A stretch of DNA of 64,000 nucleotides from Actinacidiphila paucisporea. GTDB taxonomy: Bacteria > Actinomycetota > Actinomycetes > Streptomycetales > Streptomycetaceae. The notes below the pieces were generated by a model. That model was not told where the DNA came from. It made no database searches and worked only from the letters and a program-made list of their open reading frames with translations. This document shows positions 43,089-51,592 of the stretch, piece after piece (position 1 is the stretch's first letter; every line of letters starts with the position of its first letter). The stretch covers positions 249,014 to 313,013 of the forward strand of contig NZ_FRBI01000001.1 in NCBI RefSeq assembly GCF_900142575.1. The letters are read 5' to 3'. The position numbers and the translations under genes were made by a program.

Positions 43089-44174
43089 TTGCGCCGGGTA
43101 TCCAAGATCGCTGCCGCGGGTGTGGTGTCCGCGGCTCTCGCGTTGACCGCGACCGCGTGCGGCAGCAGCACCACGTCGGACAGCGGCTCGACCGGCGGCA
43201 GCGGCAGCGCGAGCAGCAGCAGCTCGGCCGGTGGCGGCGGCAAGTCCAAGGGTGTCGGCATGGCCTACGACGTCGGCGGCCGTGGCGACCACTCGTTCAA
43301 CGACTCCGCGGCCCGCGGCCTGGACAAGGCCGACGGCGAGCTGAAGCTCGACTCCAAGGAGCTTACCGCCAGCAACGGCGAGACCGAGTCCGACCGCGTG
43401 CAGCGGCTGGAGTCGCTGGCCGCGGCGGGCTACAACCCCGTCATAGCCGTCGGCTACACCTACGGCCCGTCGGTCACGACGGCCGCCAAGAAGTACCCGA
43501 ACGTGACCTTCGGCCTGGTCGACTCCGTCGTCGACGCCCCGAACGTCGACAGCATGGTCTTCGCCACCGAGCAGAGCTCCTACCTCGCCGGTGTGGCCGC
43601 GGCGCTGAAGACGAAGTCCGGCAAGGTCGGCTTCATCGGCGGTGTGCAGAACACCCTGATCGGCACCTTCGACGCGGGCTTCGCCCAGGGCGTCAAGGAC
43701 ACCAAGTCCAGCGTCCAGCTGACCCGCGAGTACCTGTACAAGACCGACCCGCGCGGCTTCAACGACGCGACGTCGGCCGCCGCCAAGGCCCAGGGCATGC
43801 TGGACAAGGGCGTCGACGTCATCTACACCGCCGCCGGCCTGTCCGGTGACGGCTCGATCCAGAAGGTCGCCGGCAAGTCCGGTGCCTGGGCGATCGGCGT
43901 CGACTCCGACCAGTTCCAGGACCCGGCGCTGGCGAAGTACAAGAACAGCCTGCTCACCTCCGCGATCAAGAACGTCGACGTGGCGGTCTACGACCTGATC
44001 AACTCGGTGAAGAAGGACAACAAGCCGAAGGTCGGCACCAACTCCTACGACCTCGCCAACGGCGGTGTGTCGCTCGCCACTTCCGGCGGCTTCCTCGCCG
44101 ACGTGCAGGCGCAGATCGACGCGGCCAAGCAGAAGATCGTCTCCGGCCAGATCAAGGTCAGCTCCACCCCGTGA
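43089..44174 (+). CDS. BMP-family (PnrA-like) nucleoside-binding lipoprotein
   Basis: A 361-aa substrate-binding protein. The signal peptide ends in a lipobox TATAC (Cys near residue 24), followed by a Ser/Gly linker. The BMP fold has GVGMAYDVGGRGDHSFNDSA (about 56-75), PVIAVGYTYGPSVTTAA, KVGFIGGVQNTLIGTFDAGF and WAIGVDSDQFQ. BMP proteins such as PnrA bind purine nucleosides. The ABC ATPase and permeases and then cdd and deoA follow, supporting nucleoside uptake. Start is TTG 43089 with AAGGGGA upstream; an earlier in-frame ATG would bury the signal. A strong hairpin separates it from the ATPase gene. Confidence 0.88.
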   Translation: MRRVSKIAAAGVVSAALALTATACGSSTTSDSGSTGGSGSASSSSSAGGGGKSKGVGMAYDVGGRGDHSFNDSAARGLDKADGELKLDSKELTASNGETESDRVQRLESLAAAGYNPVIAVGYTYGPSVTTAAKKYPNVTFGLVDSVVDAPNVDSMVFATEQSSYLAGVAAALKTKSGKVGFIGGVQNTLIGTFDAGFAQGVKDTKSSVQLTREYLYKTDPRGFNDATSAAAKAQGMLDKGVDVIYTAAGLSGDGSIQKVAGKSGAWAIGVDSDQFQDPALAKYKNSLLTSAIKNVDVAVYDLINSVKKDNKPKVGTNSYDLANGGVSLATSGGFLADVQAQIDAAKQKIVSGQIKVSSTP

Positions 44175-44196
44175 CCGGGTGAGTCGACACGGCCGA

Positions 44197-44245
44197 CGAG
44201 GCCCGGCGGGGGGATGCTGCGGCGGCAGCCCCCCGCCGGGCCTCG
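44197..44245. terminator. Hairpin after the BMP lipoprotein gene
   Basis: A 17-bp perfect stem (CGAGGCCCGGCGGGGGG and its complement) with a 15-nt loop starts 22 bp after the stop. It probably allows high lipoprotein expression relative to the ATPase operon downstream. Confidence 0.75.
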
Positions 44246-44314
44246 GTCACGGTCCGGACCGTTTTCCGCCCGGGTCCGTCCGGTCGTGACGGATCCGTGC
44301 TGTGAAAAGCCGGT

Positions 44315-44330
44315 GCTACGCGCGTAGCGT
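44315..44330 (+). promoter_or_regulatory. Nucleoside operator/promoter of the ABC operon (GCTACGCGCGTAGC)
   Basis: A perfect 14-bp palindrome (44315-44328) overlaps a TAGCGT -10-like box (44325-44330). It lies between the BMP terminator and the ATPase gene. Confidence 0.65.
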
Positions 44331-44445
44331 TCTGCCCGCGGCCCCTTCGCCTTCCCTCCCGCGATACGTTCGACCACCACCCCCGAGCGCCGCCCCCAGC
44401 GAGCCCCGCCACCGCCCCGAGCCTTTCCCCCGAGGAGAGTGCGCC

Positions 44446-46053
44446 ATCAACGCGTCCACGAGTCCACCCGCCGTCGAGCTGCGCGGCATCACCAAGCGGT
44501 TCCCCGGTGTCGTCGCCAACCACGACATCGACATCACCGTGCGCAGCGGCACCGTGCACGCCCTCGTGGGCGAGAACGGCGCCGGCAAGTCCACCCTGAT
44601 GAAGATCCTCTACGGCATGCAGAAGCCGGACGAGGGCACCATCGCGATCCACGGCGAGCCGGCCGTCTTCGGCGACCCGGGCGACGCCATCGCCCGCGGT
44701 ATCGGCATGGTGCACCAGCACTTCATGCTCGCCGACAACCTCACCGTGCTGGAGAACGTCGTCCTCGGCAGCGAGAAGACGTACGGCATCGGCGGCCGCG
44801 CCCGCGCGCGTATCGCGGAGATATCCGACGCCTACGGCCTCGGGGTGCGGCCCGACGTGCTGGTCGAGGACCTGGGCGTGGCCGACCGCCAGCGGGTGGA
44901 GATCCTCAAGGTCCTCTACCGCGGCGCCCGCATCCTGATCCTGGACGAGCCGACCGCGGTGCTGGTCCCGCAGGAGGTCGACGCGCTCTTCGAGAACCTG
45001 CGCGGGCTCAAGTCCGAGGGCCTGACCGTCATCTTCATCTCGCACAAGCTCGGCGAGGTGCTCTCCGTCGCAGACGAGATCACCGTCATCAGGCGCGGCA
45101 CCACCGTCGGCGGGGCCGACCCGAAGAAGACCACCGCCAGGCAGCTCGCCGAGCTGATGGTCGGCAGCGAACTGCCCTCGCCGGAGACCCGCGAGTCCAC
45201 CGTCACGACCGAGCCGATGCTCACCGTGCAGGGCCTGCGGATGTTCGAGACCGACTCCGAGGGCGTCGAACGGACCGTCCTCGACGACATCGCCTTCACC
45301 ATCCACAAGGGCGAGGTGCTCGGCATCGCCGGCGTCGAGGGCAACGGCCAGGCCGAACTGGTCGAGGCCGTCATGGGCATGCGCGGCCTGAACGCCGGCG
45401 TGCTGACGCTGGACGGCAAGGACATCACCCGGACCCCCACCCGCGGCCGCCGCGAGGACGGCGTCGGCTACATCCCCGAGGACCGCCACCGGCACGGCCT
45501 GCTGCTCGAAGCGCCGCTGTGGGAGAACCGCATCCTCGGCCATGTCACCGAGCGCCCCAACAGCCGCGGCTTCCTCATCGACCCGGGCGCCGCCCGCCGG
45601 GACACCGAGCGGATCGTCGAGGAGTACGACGTCCGCACGCCCGGCATCGAGGTGCCGGCCGCGTCGCTGTCCGGCGGCAACCAGCAGAAGCTGATCGTCG
45701 GCCGCGAGATGAGCCACCTGCCCAAGCTGCTGATCGCCGCGCACCCCACCCGGGGCGTGGACGTCGGCGCGCAGGCGCAGATCTGGGACCAGATCAGGGC
45801 CGCCCGCCGGGAGGGCCTGGCGGTGCTGCTGATCTCCGCCGACCTGGACGAGCTGATCGGCCTGTCCGACACCCTGCGGGTGATGTACCGCGGCCGGCTG
45901 GTCGCCGACGCCGACCCCGCCACCATCACCCCGCAGGAGCTGGGTTCCGCCATGACCGGAGCGGCCGCGGGCCACCTCGCACACCAGCCGGAGGATCCGG
46001 AAGCGCCCGGCGAGTCCGGGGAGTCCGGGGAGTCCGGGGGAGAGGACCGATGA
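44446..46053 (+). CDS. ABC transporter ATPase, double NBD (nucleoside/sugar type), apparent ATC start
   Basis: About 535 residues with two nucleotide-binding domains. NBD1 has Walker A GENGAGKST, a weakened signature (EDLGVADRQRVEIL in place of LSVGxxQRVEIL) and Walker B ILILDEPTAV. NBD2 has the usual degenerate Walker A (GVEGNGQAELVE), intact signature LSGGNQQK and AAHPTRGVDVGA. It energises the two permeases downstream. Start: a strong GAGGAGAG at 44432-44439 lies 6 nt before ATC AAC GCG, and no ATG, GTG or TTG is in frame nearby; GTG 44302 would add 48 odd residues and precede the operator. ATC is therefore proposed; a sequence error cannot be excluded. The C-terminus carries a GES repeat. 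Confidence 0.82.
   Translation: MNASTSPPAVELRGITKRFPGVVANHDIDITVRSGTVHALVGENGAGKSTLMKILYGMQKPDEGTIAIHGEPAVFGDPGDAIARGIGMVHQHFMLADNLTVLENVVLGSEKTYGIGGRARARIAEISDAYGLGVRPDVLVEDLGVADRQRVEILKVLYRGARILILDEPTAVLVPQEVDALFENLRGLKSEGLTVIFISHKLGEVLSVADEITVIRRGTTVGGADPKKTTARQLAELMVGSELPSPETRESTVTTEPMLTVQGLRMFETDSEGVERTVLDDIAFTIHKGEVLGIAGVEGNGQAELVEAVMGMRGLNAGVLTLDGKDITRTPTRGRREDGVGYIPEDRHRHGLLLEAPLWENRILGHVTERPNSRGFLIDPGAARRDTERIVEEYDVRTPGIEVPAASLSGGNQQKLIVGREMSHLPKLLIAAHPTRGVDVGAQAQIWDQIRAARREGLAVLLISADLDELIGLSDTLRVMYRGRLVADADPATITPQELGSAMTGAAAGHLAHQPEDPEAPGESGESGESGGEDR
46012..46038. repeat. 9-bp tandem repeat at the ATPase C-terminus
   Basis: Three GAGTCCGGG units encode GESGESGESGG just before the stop, in frame. 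Confidence 0.8.
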
Positions 46054-47159
46054 AGAAGTTCGACAAGGACCGGGTCCTGCTGGGCCTGGCCGCACCGGTG
46101 CTCTCCGTACTGGGCGCGCTGATCGTCACCGGGCTGGTGCTGCTGGCCAGCGGCAAGGAGCCCTTCCACGCCTTCCACGTGATGCTGACCTACGGCAGCA
46201 AGTCCGACAGCCAGGTCTACATCCTCAACAAGGCGACCCCCTACTACCTGTCGGGTCTCGCGGTGGCCATCGGCTTCCGGATGAACCTGTTCAACATCGG
46301 CGTCGACGGCCAGTACCGCCTGGCCGCCTTCTTCGCCGCCGCCGTCGGCGGCTCGATGTCGATCCCCGGCATCATCCAGATCCCGATCATCATCCTGACC
46401 GCCATGGTGGTGGGCGCCGCGTGGGCGGCGATCGCCGGCGTGCTGAAGGTGACCCGCGGGGTCAGCGAGGTCATCTCCACGATCATGCTCAACTCGATCG
46501 CGGGCATCGTCATCGGGTACTTCCTGCAGGACGGCAGACTCGGGGTCACCGACAAGCTGGCCAACACCATCACCACCAAGCCGATCCCGTCCGGCAGCCA
46601 CCTGTTCAACTTCACCACCCAGACCGACCCGGTGGTCGGCTTCATCGTCTTCGCCGGCCTCGCCGGCGTCGTCTACTGGTTCGTGCTGTCCCGCACCCGC
46701 TTCGGCTTCGACCTGCGCTCGGTGGGCCGCTCGGAGTCCGCGGCGCAGGCCAGCGGCGTCAGCGTGAAGAAGATGGTCATCGTCAGCATGCTGATCTCCG
46801 GCGCGATGGCCGGCCTGGTCGGCATGTCGACGCTGCTCAACCAGTCCTACCAGTTCAGCACCGACTTCCCGGCCGGCATCGGCTTCACCGGTATCGCGGT
46901 GGCGCTGCTCGGCCGCAACAACCCGATCGGCATCGCGGTCGGCGCGCTGCTCTGGGCCTTCCTGGAGCGCGCCTCCAACGGCCTGGAGTTCGAGGGCTAC
47001 GACAAGGAGATCGTCGGCGTGATCCAGGGCGCCATCGTGCTCGCCGTCGTCATCGCCTACGAGCTGGTGCGCCGCTACGGGCTCGCACGGCAGCAGCGCC
47101 AGGTCGGAGCGGAACTCGCCGCGGCCGGCTCCGACGACAAGCAGGAGGTGACGGCGTGA
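46050..47159 (+). CDS. ABC permease 1 (BPD_transp_2 family)
   Basis: A 369-aa integral membrane protein. About nine helices; the family segments VAIGFRMNLFNIGVDGQYRL (about 73-92) and TRGVSEVISTIMLNSIAGIV (about 139-158) are clear, with GIGFTGIAVALLGRNNPIGI towards the end. It is one half of the nucleoside channel together with permease 2. ATG 46050 overlaps the ATPase stop, and its stop overlaps the GTG of permease 2. Confidence 0.9.
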   Translation: MKKFDKDRVLLGLAAPVLSVLGALIVTGLVLLASGKEPFHAFHVMLTYGSKSDSQVYILNKATPYYLSGLAVAIGFRMNLFNIGVDGQYRLAAFFAAAVGGSMSIPGIIQIPIIILTAMVVGAAWAAIAGVLKVTRGVSEVISTIMLNSIAGIVIGYFLQDGRLGVTDKLANTITTKPIPSGSHLFNFTTQTDPVVGFIVFAGLAGVVYWFVLSRTRFGFDLRSVGRSESAAQASGVSVKKMVIVSMLISGAMAGLVGMSTLLNQSYQFSTDFPAGIGFTGIAVALLGRNNPIGIAVGALLWAFLERASNGLEFEGYDKEIVGVIQGAIVLAVVIAYELVRRYGLARQQRQVGAELAAAGSDDKQEVTA

Positions 47160-48442
47160 CTGCCACCGCTACCCAGACCCCGCCGCCCGCCGCACCCAGC
47201 ACGGCCGGTGGCAAGGCCCGCAGGACCCGGCTCTCCGTCCCGGTGATCATGCTGGTCGTGGCCGCCGCGCTGATCGTGGTCTCCGCGGTGCGCGCCATCG
47301 CCGGCGCCGACGACGTCACCTCCTCCGGGCAGATAGCCGGCGCCCTGACCGGCGCCGTGCCGATCGCGCTCGCCGGCCTCGGCGGCCTGTGGTCGGAGCG
47401 GGCCGGCGTGGTCAACATCGGCCTCGAAGGCATGATGATCCTCGGCACCTTCTTCGGCGCCTGGGCCGGCTGGAGCCTCAACCCGTGGATGGGCGTACTC
47501 GCCGGCATCCTCGGCGGCATGGCGGGCGGCCTGCTGCACGCGATCGTCACCGTCACCTTCGGCGTCGACCAGATCATCGCCGGTGTGGCCATCAACATCC
47601 TGGCCGCGGGCGTCACCGCGTATCTCGCCAAGCGCATCTTCAACGTCGGCAAGGCGGCGACCGAGGGCGGCACGCCCAAGCAGTCGCCCCCCATCAACGA
47701 CATCAAGTCCTTCACCGTGCCAGGCCTCTCCCACTGGATGGCGAGCCTGGAGAAGCACCACTGGTTCCTGATCTCGGACCTGGCCGGCATCGTCGGCGGC
47801 CTGGTCACCGGCATCTCCTCGCTGACGCTGCTGGCCGTGGTGCTCTTCGTCGCCACCTTCTTCGTGCTGTGGCGTACGTCCTTCGGCCTGCGGCTGCGCT
47901 CCTGCGGTGAGAACCCGGTCGCCGCCGAATCCCTCGGCGTCAACGTCTACCTGTACAAATACGTGGCCGTCATGGTCTCCGGCGGCCTCGCCGGGCTCGG
48001 CGGCGTCTTCCTGGCCATCGGCACGCACTTCTACCTCGAAGGCCAGACCAGCGGCCGCGGCTACATCGGCCTCGCCGCGATGATCTTCGGCAACTGGCGC
48101 CCCGGCGGCCTCGCCATGGGCGCGGGCCTGTTCGGCTACGCCGACAGCCTCCAGCTGCGCAGCGGCAGCGACTCCGTCCACGCGCTGCTCCTGCTGCTCG
48201 CGGTGCTGCTGCTGGCGATGGCGATCTGGAAGTACGTCCGCAAGGCGTACCTGTCGGCGGGCTTCGCGCTGGGCTTCGCGGTACTGCTGGCAGTCTGGTA
48301 CCTGACCACCGACACCGTCGCGGACGAGATCGTCCAGGCGTCGCCGTACGTGGCCACGCTGCTGGTCATGGGCCTGTCCGCGCAACGCCTGCGGATGCCC
48401 AAGGCGGACGGGCTGCCGTACCGGAAGGGGCAAGGCGGATGA
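47156..48442 (+). CDS. ABC permease 2 (BPD_transp_2 family)
   Basis: A 428-aa membrane protein. It contains AGLGGLWSERAGVVNIGLEG (about 74-93), the typical loop of the second permease in BMP-type importers, FGVDQIIAGVAINILAAGVT and LRSCGENPVAAESLGVNVYL. A ~45-residue insertion (about 165-200) follows the fifth helix. GTG 47156 follows GGAGG. The stop overlaps the cdd start, joining transport and catabolism in one transcript. Confidence 0.9.
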   Translation: MTATATQTPPPAAPSTAGGKARRTRLSVPVIMLVVAAALIVVSAVRAIAGADDVTSSGQIAGALTGAVPIALAGLGGLWSERAGVVNIGLEGMMILGTFFGAWAGWSLNPWMGVLAGILGGMAGGLLHAIVTVTFGVDQIIAGVAINILAAGVTAYLAKRIFNVGKAATEGGTPKQSPPINDIKSFTVPGLSHWMASLEKHHWFLISDLAGIVGGLVTGISSLTLLAVVLFVATFFVLWRTSFGLRLRSCGENPVAAESLGVNVYLYKYVAVMVSGGLAGLGGVFLAIGTHFYLEGQTSGRGYIGLAAMIFGNWRPGGLAMGAGLFGYADSLQLRSGSDSVHALLLLLAVLLLAMAIWKYVRKAYLSAGFALGFAVLLAVWYLTTDTVADEIVQASPYVATLLVMGLSAQRLRMPKADGLPYRKGQGG

Positions 48443-48840
48443 CACTCCCCGCCACCGTCGACTGGGAGGCGCTGCGCGCCGCCGCCAGGGACGTCATGAA
48501 GCGGGCCTACGCGCCCTACTCCGGCTTCCCTGTCGGCGCCGCGGCGCTCACCGACGACGGGCGCACCGTCGTCGGCTGCAACGTCGAGAACGCGGCCTAC
48601 GGGGTCGCCCTGTGCGCCGAATGCGGCCTGGTCTCCGCCCTGCACGCCTCGGGCGGCGGCCGCCTCACCGCCTTCACCTGCGTCGACCGCCACGGCTCCC
48701 TGCTGATGCCGTGCGGCCGCTGCCGCCAGCTGCTGTGGGAGAACGGCGGCCCCGGACTGCTGGTCGACACCGCCTCCGGGGTCCGCCCCATGCGCGAGAT
48801 CCTGCCCGACGCCTTCGGGGCGGAAGACCTCCGGCGGTAG
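48439..48840 (+). CDS. cdd: Cytidine deaminase
   Basis: A 133-aa zinc enzyme that converts cytidine and deoxycytidine to uridine and deoxyuridine. AYAPYSGFPVGAAALTDDG (about 23-41), substrate-binding VGCNVENAAYG, the catalytic CAECGLVSAL (zinc Cys and proton-shuttling Glu) and the zinc pair PCGRCRQLLWE are complete. It overlaps the permease gene as ATGA and precedes deoA by 154 bp. Confidence 0.95.
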   Translation: MTLPATVDWEALRAAARDVMKRAYAPYSGFPVGAAALTDDGRTVVGCNVENAAYGVALCAECGLVSALHASGGGRLTAFTCVDRHGSLLMPCGRCRQLLWENGGPGLLVDTASGVRPMREILPDAFGAEDLRR

Positions 48841-48994
48841 CGGGCCCCTGTCCGCCGGGGCGGCCGGCCCATCGCGCCGCCGCCCCTACGGCCCCCGCCC
48901 GCGCCGCCCGGCGGCCCGCCCACACCACCGGCCGCCGCGCCGGTCCGCCCACCCGGGCGGACCGGCCCGGCGGCCCCACTCCGCGAGGACATTC

Positions 48995-50272
48995 ATGGAC
49001 GTCATCACCGTCATCCGCACCAAGCGCGACCGCGGCCGGCTCAGCGACGAGCAGATCGACTGGGTGGTCGACGCGTACACCCGCGGCGTGGTCGCCGACG
49101 AGCAGATGTCCGCGCTCGCCATGGCGATCCTGCTCAACGGCATGGACCGCGCCGAGATCGCCCGCTGGACCGCCGCGATGATCGACTCCGGCGAGCGGAT
49201 GGACTTCTCCTCCCTCGCCCGGCCCACCGCCGACAAGCACTCCACCGGCGGCGTCGGCGACAAGATCACCCTCCCGCTGGCCCCGCTGGTCGCCGCGTGC
49301 GGCGCCGCCGTGCCGCAGCTGTCAGGACGCGGCCTCGGCCACACCGGCGGCACCCTCGACAAGCTCGAGTCCATCCCCGGCTGGCGGGCGTCACTGTCCA
49401 CCGAGGAGATGCTCGCTGTGCTCGGCGACACCGGTGCGGTCATCTGCGCCGCCGGGGACGGCCTCGCACCCGCCGACAAGAAGCTCTACGCGCTGCGCGA
49501 CGTCACCGGCACGGTCGAGGCGATCCCGCTGATCGCCTCCTCCATCATGTCCAAGAAGATCGCCGAGGGCACCGGGTCGCTCGTGCTCGACGTGAAGGTG
49601 GGCTCCGGGGCCTTCATGAAGTCCCTCGCCGACGCCCGCGAACTCGCCGCCACGATGGTGGGCCTCGGCACCGACCACGGCGTGCGCACCGTCGCGCTCC
49701 TCACCGACATGTCCGTCCCGCTCGGCCTGACCGCCGGCAACGCGCTCGAAGTCCGCGAGTCCGTCGAGGTCCTGGCCGGCGGCGGCCCCGCCGACGTCGT
49801 CGAACTCACCCTCGCCCTGGCCCGCGAGATGCTCGCCGCCGCCGGCCTCCCGGACGCCGACCCCGCCAAGTCCCTCGCGGACGGTTCCGCGATGGACGTC
49901 TGGCGCCGCATGATCCGCGCGCAGGGCGGCGACCCCGACGCCGCGCTGCCCACCTCCCGCGAGCAGCACGTCATCGCCGCCCCCGCGACCGGGGTGCTCA
50001 CCGCGCTGGACGCCTACGCCGTCGGCGTCGCCGCGTGGCGGCTCGGCGCCGGCCGCGCCCGCAAGGAGGACTCCGTCCAGGCGGGAGCCGGCGTCGAATG
50101 GCACGCCCGCCCGGGCGACCACGTCCAGGAGGGCACGCCGCTGCTGACGCTCCACACGGACACGCCGGAAAAGTTCCCGTACGCGCAGGAGGCTCTGGAG
50201 GGCGCCTTCTCGGTCTCGCCCGAGCCCACGGCTTTCACGGCGGGGCCGATCGTGCTGGACCGGATCGCCTGA
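48995..50272 (+). CDS. deoA: Thymidine phosphorylase
   Basis: A 425-aa pyrimidine nucleoside phosphorylase that splits thymidine or deoxyuridine into base and deoxyribose-1-phosphate. The family signature SGRGLGHTGGTLDKLESIPG (about 109-128) and the phosphate site DKHSTGGVGDKITL are present, with the C-terminal barrel-sandwich domain ending in LHTDTPEKFPYAQEALEGAF. It acts after cdd in pyrimidine salvage; the product feeds a phosphopentomutase (not identified) and then deoC. The 154-bp gap before it is a CG-rich Pro/Ala-like stretch without a clear promoter. Confidence 0.95.
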   Translation: MDVITVIRTKRDRGRLSDEQIDWVVDAYTRGVVADEQMSALAMAILLNGMDRAEIARWTAAMIDSGERMDFSSLARPTADKHSTGGVGDKITLPLAPLVAACGAAVPQLSGRGLGHTGGTLDKLESIPGWRASLSTEEMLAVLGDTGAVICAAGDGLAPADKKLYALRDVTGTVEAIPLIASSIMSKKIAEGTGSLVLDVKVGSGAFMKSLADARELAATMVGLGTDHGVRTVALLTDMSVPLGLTAGNALEVRESVEVLAGGGPADVVELTLALAREMLAAAGLPDADPAKSLADGSAMDVWRRMIRAQGGDPDAALPTSREQHVIAAPATGVLTALDAYAVGVAAWRLGAGRARKEDSVQAGAGVEWHARPGDHVQEGTPLLTLHTDTPEKFPYAQEALEGAFSVSPEPTAFTAGPIVLDRIA

Positions 50273-50356
50273 ACACCCCCTGCGGGGTCGCCGTTCCCGG
50301 CCCCCGGGTGCCGCCGCACGACGGTTGCGCGCGCAGTTCTCCCTCCGAGCTCCGCC

Positions 50357-50370
50357 TGGGGGTACCCCCA
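50357..50370. repeat. Dispersed palindrome copy (TGGGGGTACCCCCA)
   Basis: A perfect 14-bp palindrome of the same family as 35966 and 39805, followed by CGCGCCCCTGGGGG. Confidence 0.75.
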
Positions 50371-50426
50371 CGCGCCCCTGGGGGCTGCCCCTTGAGGTGC
50401 GTTGCTCCTTTCCCGCCTCTTCGGCG

Positions 50427-50452
50427 GGGCGCGCAGTTCCCCGCGCCCCTGA
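50427..50452 (-). repeat. Inverted single copy of the 62.4-kb array core
   Basis: On the minus strand it reads AGGGGCGCGGGGAACTGCGC and on, the core motif of the tandem array at 62388-62890. Confidence 0.7.
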
Positions 50453-50538
50453 AAAACGCGTGCCCTCCTGCGCAAGGGGCTGGCTCCGTGGCAGGGGCCA
50501 TCGCTGGGCGTAGGAGGACGCAGGACCCAAAGGGGCGC

Positions 50539-50570
50539 GTGGGGGTACCCCAGGCGGAGCGCTGGGGGAC
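50539..50570. repeat. Dispersed palindrome copy (degenerate)
   Basis: GTGGGGGTACCCCAGGCGGA followed by GCGCTGGGGGA. The right side has diverged from the copy at 39805, while the left flank is shared. Confidence 0.7.
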
Positions 50571-50693
50571 ACGGAGCGCCCCGCCGAGAAGGCGGGAAAG
50601 ATGCGAACGCCACCGCAAGGGGCAGTCACCTCAGGGGACGCGGCCGCGGGCAAGGGGCGCACCTCAAGGGGCAGTTGCGGGGTCCTGCCGGCG

Positions 50694-51491
50694 CTAGGGG
50701 CGCATTGAGCGGCCGAAACCCGTGGCCAGGGGCATGCGCAGTCCCAGGGGCGGCGGAGCCGCAAGCGCGTCGGCGACGGGGCGGGCGTACGGGCGGTCGA
50801 GCAGGGAGCCGAGGACGAAGTCCGTGGTGAGGGCGAAGACCTCGGCCCGGTGCTGGTGGAGACCGTGGCCGTCGGAGTGCACTTCGAAGCGGCAGACCTG
50901 CCGGTTGACCTTCTTGGCCCGTTCCGCGAAGCGGTAGGAGAGGTCGGGGTCGGTGGAATCGTCCTGCGTGCCGTGCACGAGCAGCACCCGGCGGCCGATC
51001 AGCTGCTTGACCGGCTCGGGCTCCGGGCCGCCTGGGAGCCAGGGCGCGAGGGCCACCACGGAGCCCACCGCGGGGTGCCCGGCGGCGTGGAGTGCGGCGC
51101 GCGCGCCCATGTCCATGCCGAGCAGGCACACCGGCACGTCGCCGTACCGGCGGACCGCCTCGCCCACGGCCCACTCCGCGTCCTCCGCGGGATGCGCGTG
51201 GCCGCCGTTCCAGCCGCGGAAGCGGTAGTGGACGACGTGCGCGGCGACCCCGTCGGCGTGGCCCTGGCGGACCAGGTGCCTGGCCAGCGGCCACATGACG
51301 GCGGCGGCGACGGGGGAGCGGCGCCGGGTGCTCAGCGCGTCGCCGCCCGGCAGCGCGAGCACGACGGCGCGGACGGTGGCGCCGGTGGCGCCCTCGTCGG
51401 ATCTCCCGCGCTGCCGGGCCGGCGGCACGAGGCCGGGCGCGACCGGGCGCCCGAGCCGTGCGCCACGCGCCGGTAATGCTTGTGAAGCCAT
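50694..51491 (-). CDS. Alpha/beta-hydrolase with Asp at the nucleophile elbow
   Basis: A 265-aa predicted hydrolase. The nucleophile elbow reads [18 protein letters not shown] (about 123-140), i.e. GxDxG instead of GxSxG; the acid/His part is [14 protein letters not shown] and [13 protein letters not shown]. An Asp nucleophile is used by haloalkane dehalogenases and epoxide hydrolases; alternatively this branch has lost esterase activity. The first ~35 residues are Arg/Gly/Pro-rich. It diverges from add, with 101 bp between the starts. Confidence 0.78.
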   Translation of the reverse strand: MASQALPARGARLGRPVAPGLVPPARQRGRSDEGATGATVRAVVLALPGGDALSTRRRSPVAAAVMWPLARHLVRQGHADGVAAHVVHYRFRGWNGGHAHPAEDAEWAVGEAVRRYGDVPVCLLGMDMGARAALHAAGHPAVGSVVALAPWLPGGPEPEPVKQLIGRRVLLVHGTQDDSTDPDLSYRFAERAKKVNRQVCRFEVHSDGHGLHQHRAEVFALTTDFVLGSLLDRPYARPVADALAAPPPLGLRMPLATGFGRSMRP

Positions 51492-51563
51492 GGCGCAACG
51501 ATGGCAGACCCGGGGGTGTGCACAGTATGGCCGGGCGGAAAATATTTGCCCTGTCCGCGAGTT

Positions 51564-51585
51564 CTACGCGCGTAGGGCGTACAGT
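51564..51585 (+). promoter_or_regulatory. Nucleoside operator and leaderless promoter of add
   Basis: The 12-bp palindrome CTACGCGCGTAG (51564-51575) lies 4 nt before a -10 box TACAGT (51580-51585). The box ends 7 nt before ATG 51593, so add is probably leaderless and repressible from the spacer region. Confidence 0.7.
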
Positions 51586-51592
51586 TTCGACC

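Larger units (their letters stand above)
50273..50693. other. Repeat-filled intergenic region after deoA
   Basis: This 421-bp stretch has no gene. A weak ACCCC-CTGC-GGGGT hairpin follows the deoA stop. It contains two copies of the GGGGGTACCCC element (50357-50370 and 50539-50570), an inverted copy of the 62.4-kb array core (50427-50452), and GGGCGTAGGAGGACGCAGG, shared with 39778. Confidence 0.75.
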
